A stretch of 64,000 nt of DNA from Akebia trifoliata (Eukaryota > Streptophyta > Magnoliopsida > Ranunculales > Lardizabalaceae), in NCBI GenBank assembly GCA_017979445.1, contig CM030716.1, positions 13,801,611 through 13,865,610 on the forward strand, read 5' to 3'. The notes below the pieces were generated by a model. The model made no database searches, was not told the origin of the DNA, and worked only from the letters and a program-made list of their open reading frames with translations. The first letter of the stretch is position 1; every line of letters begins with the position of its first letter. Shown here piece after piece: positions 1 through 9,170 of the stretch. Made by a program: the position numbers and the translations under genes.

Positions 1-622
1 CATTAATGTTTCACTTTAATTATTTAATGTTTTATTTATTAATTTCGAATTTTTTAATTATGAAAATTGTGAAATTACCGTTTTGCCCTCGGAGAGGATT
101 TTTTACGTTTTAATTCAATTTTCAATGTTCCAGGATGTTTTGGAATCAATTTTTCGTAAGGAATTCAATGGGAATATTGGTTTTTGTCATTTATGAAGTT
201 TTTTATATGAAATGATCGTGAACTTTATGAGGGGTATTTTCGTAATTTTGTCAAATTTTGTGAAAATTGGCGAAGTGGTTTACTTGGTTTCGATTTATTG
301 TTTTATGTGTTTGAGTGGGTTTTCCTAAGCGTAATGCAGGCTCTAGAGTTGTTTTGATGTTAGGGGTATTTTGGTAATTTAGTGATTTTTATCGGGAAGC
401 TTCTTTTTTATTTGCAAGATGATGATTTCTATGTTTCTGGAGTCGTATTTTCCTAGCGTAGCGTGGTTTCTAAGTTTTGTCAGTTCGAGATACCTCATCC
501 GGATTTCTGAAACATATCTGGTAACAAAATAAAGCATTGGAATAGACATCCATCATTGGGAACCTTTACGATCAGGTTGACGACTTGATTAATCAGGCGG
601 ATGCAAAAATGAGGTGTCTACA
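1..622 (-). repeat. 3' LTR of element A (distal 622 bp only)
   Basis: Bases 1-622 correspond to 10312-10933 with a constant offset of 10311. I found no mismatch or gap on reading both. On the element's strand this part starts with TGTAGACACC next to the PPT. The remaining 1141 bp of this LTR would lie upstream of the window. Confidence 0.92.
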
Positions 623-639
623 GATGCCCCTCTTTGGCA
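623..639 (-). promoter_or_regulatory. Polypurine tract of element A
   Basis: On the minus strand the sequence TGCCAAAGAGGGGCATC directly precedes the LTR start TGTAGACACC. The same tract precedes the 3' LTR of element B at 18083-18099. A purine-rich tract at this place primes plus-strand DNA synthesis in LTR retrotransposons. Confidence 0.85.
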
Positions 640-969
640 GAGGGTTGAAGCAAACTAGATAGCAAATCTATTTTGGTAGAAAGTGCGATATCCGAATGCC
701 AAAGTTAGTGACAGTTCATTTTGCAGCCTGATTTAGCAATTCGTCGGGGTATTCGGATCATTGAGCATAAAACTCTCCTCGAACTAGAAAAATGTCAGGT
801 CCTTGAGCGCGAGCTCTCACTGGCAGTGTCAGATCCTTGAATTTTTTTAAAAAAATTCTCCTTGACTGATATAAAAACTGTGCAAGTGTGTGGGCTCAAA
901 ATCTGAGATAGATTTCAAAGAGTTTTGAGTTGGAAATAAGTCAAATCTGAGCATGAAGTAAATATAAAT

Positions 970-2432
970 CGAGCATAATTCCAAGGAAACCCTTGGCGGC
1001 ATCTGAGAACAATTCCGAGAAAACCCTCGCGGTAACTGAGCATAGTTCCGAGAAAACCCTCGGCGGCATCTGAGCATAATTCCAAGAAAACCCTTGGCGG
1101 TATCTGAGCATAGTTCCAAGAAAACCCTTGGCGGCATCTGAGCATAATTCCAAGAAAACCCTTGGCGGTATCTGAGCATAATTCCAAGAAAACCCTTGGC
1201 GGCATCTGAGCATAGTTCCGAGAAAACCCTCGGCGGCATCTGAGCATAATTCCAAGAAAACCCTTGGCGGCATCTGAGCATAGTTCCGAGAAAACCCTCG
1301 GCGGCATCTGAGCATAATTCCAAGAAAACCCTTGGCGGTATCTGAGCATAGTTCCGAGAAAACCCTCGGCGGCATCTGAGCATAATTCCAAGAAAACCCT
1401 TGGCGGCATCTGAGCATAGTTCCGAGAAAACCCTCGGCGGCATCTGAGCATAATTCCAAGAAAACCCTTGGCGGTATCTGAGCATAATTCCAAGAAAACC
1501 CTTGGCGGTATCTGAGCATAGTTCCGAGAAAACCCTCGGCGGCATCTGAGCATAATTCCAAGAAAACCCTTGGCGGTATCTGAGCATAATTCCAAGAAAA
1601 CCCTTGGCGGTATCTGAGCATAGTTCCAAGAAAACCCTCGGCGGCATCTGAGCATAATTCCAAGAAAACCCTTGGCGGTATCTGAGCATAATTCCAAGAA
1701 AACCCTTGGCGGTATCTGAGCATAATCCAAGATAACCCTTGGCGGAGACTGAGCAAAATCCAAGATAACCCTTGGCGGTAACTGAGCAAAATCCAAGATA
1801 ACCCTTGGCGGAGACTGAGCAAAATCCAAGATAACCCTTGGCGGAGACTGAGCAAAATCCAAGATAACCCTTGGCGGCAACTGAGCAAAATCCAAGTTGA
1901 CCCTTGGCGGAAACTGAGCAAAATCCAAGATAACCCTTGGCGGAGACTGAGCAAAATCTAAGATAACCCTTGGCGGCAACTGAGCAAAATCCAAGATAAC
2001 CCTTGGCTGAGACTGAGCAAAATCCAAGATAACTCTTGGCGGCAACTGAGCAAAATCCAAGTTAACCCTTGGCGGAAACTGAGCTAAATCCAAGATAACC
2101 CTTGGCGGTAACTGAGCATAATCCAAGATAACCCTTGGCGGCATCTGAGCAAAATCCAAGATAACCCTTGGCGGCAACTGAGCAAAATCCAAGATAACCC
2201 TTGGCGGAGACTGAGCAAAATCCAAGATAACCCTTGGCGGAAACTGAGTAAAATCCAAGATAACCCTTGGCGGAAACTGAGCAAAATCCAAGATAACCCT
2301 TGGCGGAAACTGAGCAAAATCCAAGATAACCCTCGGCGGCAACTGAGCAAAATCCAAGATAACCCTTGGCGGCAACTGAGCAAAATCCAAGATAACCCTT
2401 GGTAGAGACTGACTGAGTAAAACTGAGAACAA
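970..2432 (-). repeat. 33/34-bp hairpin satellite in element A, about 43 units
   Basis: From 970 to about 1712 the period is 34 bp and from there to about 2410 it is 33 bp. Each unit holds a 5-bp inverted repeat around a 6-base loop, written on the plus strand as CCAAG-AAAACC-CTTGG or CCGAG-AAAACC-CTCGG, then GGCGG...CTGAG. The two stem versions differ on both sides at once, so pairing is kept. Three long minus-strand open frames cross the array, but they are only 11-residue repeats forced by the 33-bp period and are not genes. Tandem repeats in the 3' part of the internal region are common in Tat/Ogre elements. Confidence 0.93.
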
Positions 2433-3129
2433 AGAAATAAATTTGGGAGAGAAACGATCGAAAATGAGTCTGGAGAAGAGTGGTTGAATCTGGGCATGAA
2501 TAGATTTGGGACAGAACGGATGTCCTATCTCCTATGTGAGATTCAGAATGCATTTGTTTGAACCTCAAGGTTTTATCAAAAAAAGTTTTGTACATTTAAA
2601 ACCTGAGTTTGAACCTTAAGAGTTTTTTGAAAAACTGCTATCAAGAGGGTAACCTTAGGTTTGGAGTTCTCATTTTAGGATTAACATTGCTCAAAAACAA
2701 AATGTCCCTAGTTTGACAATAAACATGGCATTGAAAATAATTGAACACATCATTAAAAAATGCCCCTAGTATAAAGGGGGGAAATTACATATCTAGAGGA
2801 GAAAGAAAAAAATGCCCCTTGTATGAAGGTTTGAAATATTTGATTACCACAAACGCAATAAAGATCCAACTTTTAATTTTATTAAAGATTTTGAGTCAGG
2901 CTCAAGAGAACAAAATATTTCCTTTTGAGACTCATCATAGAATTCACCATTCTCTCCATTGGTTCACTTGGGGAAGTAAGAATTTACAGATCGATCGTAG
3001 ACAAGATACTTGTGGCTTCTGAATCTATGCCTGGTTTAAGCTGAGTATTGAACTTGATTATTCGGATTTCTGATGTTTCAGCTCGAACTGCTCTCAGCTT
3101 GGGGATTTTCTTCTGTTTTTTTTTTTTTA
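2433..3129. other. Element A spacer between satellite and hairpin array, no gene seen
   Basis: AT-rich element sequence. It is matched by 16620-17530 of element B in the opposite orientation. The plus-strand frame at 2741-3022 has no recognisable domain and I do not call it a gene. Confidence 0.6.
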
Positions 3130-3350
3130 TTGCTCTAACTTTTGCCTAGATTGCCTTTCCAGGTTTTCAATCTATCGAGCTTGCTCTAACTTTTGCCTAG
3201 ATTGCCTTTTCAGGTTTTCAATCTAGCGAGCTTTTTCTTTTTTTTTTCTTGGCTCTGATTGTTGCCAAAGTTGTCCTTTCAGATTTTCAACTTTGCGAGC
3301 TTGCCTTAATTTTTGCCTAAGTCGCCCTTTTCGGGTTTTCAACTTAGCAG
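3130..3350 (-). repeat. Four-unit hairpin array (about 50-75 bp units) in element A
   Basis: Four units each contain an 8-bp inverted repeat around a pyrimidine-rich loop. The plus-strand arms are at 3147-3153/3168-3174, 3197-3204/3219-3226, 3266-3273/3288-3295 and 3317-3324/3340-3347. The arm sequences differ between units (CTAGATTG, CAAAGTTG, CTAAGTCG) and the partner arm changes with them. The one imperfect pair becomes a G-U wobble on the element's sense strand. The array lies between the pol remnant and the satellite, as in element B. Confidence 0.82.
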
Positions 3351-4164
3351 GCTTCCTCATCATTTTTTTTTTTATCTTTTTTTTCTTTTCCTCTGACCTT
3401 CTAGAATTACTGTCTGATCATGTTCTACTACCCTCCTTAACCTTTTCACACGGTACTTAGGAGGACTTTTATAGGTAGGCTTGGGACTAGGCGTAAAATG
3501 AAAGGGATTTTGAGGCTCAAAAACCCAAATGCCCCTTGTGTGGCATTTCATTTAAACTTTTTTTTTGAATTTTCTTCCCCATTCTTTTTTCTTTTTAGAT
3601 TTTTTTTTTTTTTCATCGGGGAATCTATTTTTTTATTTTGGTGTGGTCGGGCCTGAAGTAACTTCTCAGGTTGCCTACGTACCCCAAATTTTTGGGATCA
3701 GACCAAAACGTAGTTCGGATTTTTCCCTCCCCTAAGTTAGGTGATCGGGCTGAGAAAGAAAAAGGCATAATTTTTATTTTTGAAATGGTTGCAAAGGGGT
3801 TGAGAAAGGATATGTTGAACTAGGTAACATGAAAATTGATTCGGCCAAAGATGGCCTCCTTAAATGTAGTACCATTTGATCTGGTCAAGGTTGGTTGACT
3901 CTGGTAGTCACTTCCATCATGATCTTGAAGTCTGACAGCTTTTCCTGACAGTATTTCCTTAATGAATGAATTTCTCCAATTGGGTTCAGACTTTCTCCTA
4001 TAGTCGAGGAGGAGTGTTCAATTTTCTTTGAAGTCTGATAGTTAAATCCTTGACTTGTAAATGATAAGCTTTGACCTTTTTGTCAAATGCACGGGTGACT
4101 CTTCTTAGATAAGCTTGCACATGGTACAGGGTTTTAACTCGTTTTCTTCGATCAAGTTTAATTC

Positions 4165-4990
4165 TTCATACTACTGTCGAACCCAATCTGTTTCTAACAA
4201 ATGATTTTCCAACAAGACCCTGAGAGACGCAATTTCCATTTCAACTAGCAAGACTACTTCCATGCCATACACTAAAGAGTAGGGAGTAGCTCCAGTAGAG
4301 GATCGAATTAGAATTCGATATTGTCCACAGCGTGAATGATAATTTTTCTGACCAATCTCGATGTTATTGACACACTTTCCTGATGATAGTCTTGATACTC
4401 TTACTAACTGCTTCAACCGTTCCATTGATCTGAGGACGGTAGGAGGATGATTTGTGATTCCGGATCTTCAACTTTGAACACAGAGTAATGATTTATGCTT
4501 TGAAGTACGACCCATTATCAGAGATCAGTTCAAAAGGTATCCCCATATCGATTGATAATATGTGATTTGCAACTCAAGATGTAGTGAGGATAGCACTGAT
4601 ATATTTGATAATATCTTCTTTAATTCCATTGATATAGACGAGTATCTAGTCCATGTTGAACAACACTCAAGCTTGTACCTAACATACCCTCATATGATCA
4701 CACGAACAAGTCTTTTGAAATTTCTGAGAAAATTCATTATCCCCTTGTGTTCCTCTAGAGATAAGATGGTTTCTATTTGAATCTCTTTAGGAACTTATTT
4801 CTGTTCCGAGGTCAATGACCTTTGCTTTCTTGATTAAAGGTTGAGCCTGACTCTTAACTTCTTGTTCAAAAACGAAATCTATCAAATTATTAGTTAATTC
4901 GTTAATGCGCTCGAGGTATTCAAAAATTTCTTTTATCCGATCAATTTCAGATGGGGCAACAGACACCTCTATAGACTCGATGAACTAACT
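4165..4990 (-). pseudogene. Degenerate gypsy pol remnant with large internal deletion (element A)
   Basis: Reading 4990 to 4165 on the minus strand gives pieces of a Ty3-gypsy polyprotein with many stops. First comes a segment before the reverse transcriptase (FEYLERINELTNNL, then VIDLGTE), then after a jump the integrase core (DMGIPFELISDNGSYFKA near 4560-4500) and its downstream part (TGATPYSLVYGMEV, about 4300-4245). Reverse transcriptase, RNase H and most of the integrase are missing. Element B carries the same pieces in the same order (14905-15710), so the deletion predates both copies. Confidence 0.75.
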
Positions 4991-5589
4991 TGACTCAATA
5001 GGAAAGAGTAGACTCAATTAAAAGAAGACATGACCTTGCTGGAAAAAAGGACTCAGGTTAACCCAAATGACTCATGAAAACTCAAGACAAGTACCCACAC
5101 GAGTTTGATTAGGACTGAGGACTGAGATATTGCTTATAACCGGTAGGATTGAAGCACTATGATCTTCAAAGAACAACTAGACGATGTTGAGAAGTTTTGA
5201 GGTCATTTCTGACTGTTGACTTGATATTGACGTTTACTCTAACTGACCGGATTTACAACCCTAGCTAGACGATAGACGATTGAGCTTAGATACAATGATA
5301 ACCCTTAACCTCTTTGAAGGTGAATTTAACCAATTTCAGTGTCACCCCCTTGATAACATTTTAAATGAATCCTGAGATTTTATTGAATTCTGTGCACCAA
5401 TCCATTAAAAAGTTCATCCATTTAATGATTATTCAGAAGAAAAATAATTATGTTGCACTCTTGAAAAATATTGGAAAATAATGTTTTTATTTCACAAATC
5501 TGATTATTTTTTTACAACATTTTTTTGGTAGTTTTCCAAGGTCTATAAAAACTTTTCATGCAAAAATAGATCTTTTGCAAATTATTTTT

Positions 5590-5840
5590 CCTTCTTTTTC
5601 TTTTCTTTTGGAAAACATTTTCTTCTGAAAAATATTTTTTCTCTGAAAAATAGTTTTTTTATTTGGAAAGTATCTTCTCTTGGAAAATATTTTTTGGAAA
5701 ACGTTTTTTCTTAGAAAACATTTTTTTTAGAGAATAACACTTTTTTTTTTTTGGAAAACACTTCTTTTGGAAAATATTTTTTCTGAAAAATACTTTCCCT
5801 TTGTAAACTATTTTTCTTCTTTGAAAATTTGATTTCCATT
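5590..5840. repeat. Degenerate short repeats, GGAAAA/TTTTC-rich
   Basis: Imperfect units of about 20-25 bp built on GGAAAACATTTT and GAAAAATATTTT run through this stretch. The same kind of sequence occurs at the equivalent place in element B (14085-14250). The small open frames here are low-complexity and not genes. Confidence 0.6.
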
Positions 5841-5959
5841 TCAATTTAAATGGCCCGGTCCATCAGGATTGTTGGATCGAGTTGGGCTGGGTCATTTGCA
5901 AGAGATGGATTTTTTATTGGGTCGGTGCACCCATTTTGATTTTCAAAAATAACATTTTT

Positions 5960-6870
5960 TATCCTTGAGGACAATCATACACTCTGATCTCATCATTCAC
6001 ATACATCCATTTCATCATTCACATGCATTCTGATCTCATCATTCACATACATTCATATCAATTACAAAGTCTCATAAGATTCCATTCAATGAACAATCCA
6101 GGAACACCCACGATAGGTTCGAGTCGTGACCTACTGGGAAGGTTTCTAGACTCTAAGCTTACTATGTGCAATGCATTTTTATCTGGCCACCCTTGCCCAA
6201 GCACACCTATATACCTTTCGATACGTGGTGACTTGGTTTGATATACCATATAGGTGATAATCTAAAACCTCAATTCACTTCTCTGAAGCCAAAAACAGTC
6301 AGTTTGATCTCCAGTTGAGAGGTGGCGCACAATGCTGAGCAAGGGCCCACTTAAATACCTCTCGTCTAGAATAGACGTAGTCTATCCCCCTCGTACAGTA
6401 GGGTACAGCGGGGCAAGATCTGCTTAGGCACCGATTTTGACCAAGAAATGCAATTGATATACTTAGATTATCTTTTATACCTACGGGTACGAGTCAAGGG
6501 TTGTAGCTTTCATAAATGGTTTGGCATCCCACGAGGGGACCGACCACGTACTAGTATTACGTTGGCAATCGAGACATGTGACTGTGTGGCTTACAAATAG
6601 GTCAAAGGCTCAGGTCGCTCCAGCCTGGGTGCATCAATATATCTCTCAGAATCACCTGATCAGACGGTATTGATGCCCCCAGTTTGATATACCTTAAGGT
6701 ACGTGACTGGAGTTGTGGGTTTCATGAATGACGTCGCATCTCCGAAGAGACCGGGCCACGCACTAGTGCCACGTTGGCTAAATGGGACGTATAAGTGCTC
6801 AAAACAGTAAACGTGCATGTGGTGTGTGCAAAACAGGGTGGCGTGTGCCCGGGGCCTTTTTCAAACAAAT
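5960..6870 (-). other. Conserved non-coding block of element A with a duplicated module of about 210-240 bp
   Basis: This block is well conserved with 13013-13920 of element B, in inverse orientation because the elements are inverted. On the sense strand it contains two diverged modules. Each has ACTAGT, a GTGG(C)CGGTC stretch, ATGCGACG or ATGCCAAA, an ATTTATGAAA-like stretch and then GGTATATCAAA. In A they lie at about 6452-6565 and 6687-6790. Small open frames at 6023-6249 occur on both strands and have no family match. The function is unknown; packaging or a regulatory role is only a guess. Confidence 0.6.
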
Positions 6871-8324
6871 GGGCCCATGGGTCCAATCAAACCATTACAG
6901 CATTGATATCATATGAATATTAAACACCAATCCAATCACATCCCATCACATCAACGTTATGATCAATATCAAATATGTATCTCAAGTAAGATTATAGCAT
7001 GTTAGATATGCAATTAACATAAACTAATAATATGGTCCAAATCATTGAAATAAACCCATAGTTCCAAGTCTCAAAAAATTTATATGACCCAATCAAAAGT
7101 TATTTTGGGGTGATTCCAAATAAATTGATATTTCAAAGGACATCGAGTTTGAGTATGGGATGATAATTGTTAGAACAAAAGGCTATGATTATCTTAAAAA
7201 AAAATTTCTTCCCCTTTTTTTTTAATTGATTTTCGTTTTTATTGAATAATAAAAAAAATTGCATAGGTTTCCTTAAAATAGAACCACGTAACTTGATAAA
7301 ATAACAATTCTCACAAAAGAAAGGTTAGGAAATGTTCCCTTTTTCTTAGAGTGCAGAAGGTTACTAATGACCCCCCCAAAAATGTATCTGATCTCTTTAT
7401 GTATAGGTTTGCAACTCGTGGCTATTGTTTCAAAGAAGACGAAAACCTTCACGGAAATCTGATTTGTTGGAGAGTTTTTTATTTTTTTAGAAAACCTTCA
7501 GATTTATTTTTCCCTTTTTTAAAAGAAAAATTCCTTGATCACCCTGGAAAATATTTCAGAAATTTTCTCTTTTTTTTTTTTTTTGATTCAATCGCACCAA
7601 ACCCTCCTCACGATCCTCCAACGCATCTTTTTCTCCGAGGTTCAACACTATATAGCCGAGAAAATCTAATTTAAACAGAAACCCCATAAATCTCAACGGT
7701 CCTTCTAAAAATGTAGATTAAATTTCAGCAAGTTCAACTCAAGATGAAAAGTTCAAGAAAAAGGTAAAAACGAAACCCCCAAATCGGCCGATCACAGATG
7801 TCAAATGATAATAAAAAAATTCATGATTCGATCGAATGAACCGTGGTAGATAGAACGAAAACAGCTGTTGGAGAGACTGCCATGAAAACCGATGTTCAAG
7901 CTTCTCTAAACCTCTAAATTTTTAAAAAAACTAGAAATTATTTCTAATGAAAATGGATAGAAAAGCGAATCTCTGAAATTTTAACAATCCGAAACAACGA
8001 CTCTTGAAATTCTCTTTGACAGAAAGGTGAGAAGTTAATTTTTCCCTTGATTTAATCGTTTGAGCTCAAATTGGTTTCAAGAAGAACCAACAGTTTTAAG
8101 CTCCAAAACATGGGAAATCCGCGATTTATGTGGGATTCTAAGTCGATCCGGCCTGACTTCCACTTATCAACCAGAGAGATTGAACCAGTTTCTATCGAAG
8201 ATAATGGCGTTGGGTAAAATCTGATTGAAGAAGATGAAGTGGTGAAGGAGAAAAAAAAGTTTTATTTATGGCACACCAAACGTTGTTGCTGTTTAAGCGG
8301 GTTAAAAAAAAACTTATTTTCTTT

Positions 8325-8626
8325 GCTGTACATGGACAGCACATCTAAAAACAACCTTTCCTCTTTTTTAATTTTTTTTAATTTTTTTTTTTTTTTAAAA
8401 AAAGAAAACCTTATAAAGGTTGCTGTCCATGGACAGCACGCCTCAAACACATTATTTTCTCTTTTCTTTCAAAAAGACCTTGCCTAAAACACATTATTTT
8501 CTCTTTTCTTTTTTTAAAAAGACTTATATTTGCTTGCTGTCCATGGACAGCACGCCTAAAACAAATTGTTTTCTCTCCTTTTTCTTAAAAACAAAATCTT
8601 ATATTTGCTTGCTGTCCATGGACAGC
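8325..8626. repeat. Four dispersed 16-bp palindromes in element A leader
   Basis: The perfect palindrome GCTGTCCATGGACAGC occurs at 8422-8437, 8536-8551 and 8611-8626, and a one-base variant (GCTGTACATGGACAGC) at 8325-8340. Three are followed by ACGCCT or ATGCCT and an A/C-rich, then T-rich, spacer of about 60-100 bp. The open frames at 8239-8713 are by-products of these repeats. Confidence 0.85.
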
Positions 8627-9151
8627 ATGCCTAAAAAATTAAAAAAAAAAAAAATCAAAACCCTTCGCCACATCAAACACTTACTTAACAATAACAATGC
8701 TATCGGAAAATAGATCGCACATCGGCCATCAAATAAAAAAACGTTGTTTTTTTTTTTTTTTTTTTTTTTTAAGGAAAATGGTCAAATACCAAATCAAGCA
8801 CACACCTAAATTTTTAATTGAAATATACTTACAGGTGCAAAAAAAATCATGGTCCAAAAACCATTATCCCATCCTCAATAAGACTATTCCTTTGAAATCT
8901 TGCATTATTTAGGGTCATTCCGAATGACTTTCGATTGAACCATAAAAAAAATAAATAAATAAAAAATTGATAATATGCAAAAGCAGAATGTCCATAATTC
9001 AAAAATACAATCAATAATTGAATGAAAAAAAAGGAGAAGGATAAAAACAAAATAAAATAAACAGGCAAACTAATAACTAGAAATAAAAACAGTCTAGGTC
9101 GTTTTATCAATGCTCCCATACTTGGGGTTTTTCAAGTCTGATCCTCAAAAG

Positions 9152-9170
9152 TCCCCAGTGGAGTCGCCAC
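9152..9170 (-). promoter_or_regulatory. Primer binding site of element A
   Basis: On the minus strand GTGGCGACTCCACTGGGGA begins immediately after the LTR's terminal CA. The same sequence follows the LTR of element B at 11323. Sites of this form are known in plant Tat/Ogre elements; I cannot name the tRNA with certainty. Confidence 0.82.

Noticed and set aside
970..2432. CRISPR-like look (repeats of about 33 bp with short palindromes)
   Set aside because: There are no unique spacers between repeats, the units are head-to-tail, and the context is a plant retrotransposon.
847..2595. Three to five long minus-strand open reading frames (up to 505 residues) with 11-residue repeats
   Set aside because: They come from the 33-bp period of the satellite, which keeps three frames open at once. 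No start context, domain or non-repeat part supports a protein.
8239..8912. Overlapping open frames with K- and F-rich sequence
   Set aside because: They result from poly-T/poly-A tracts and the palindrome repeats.
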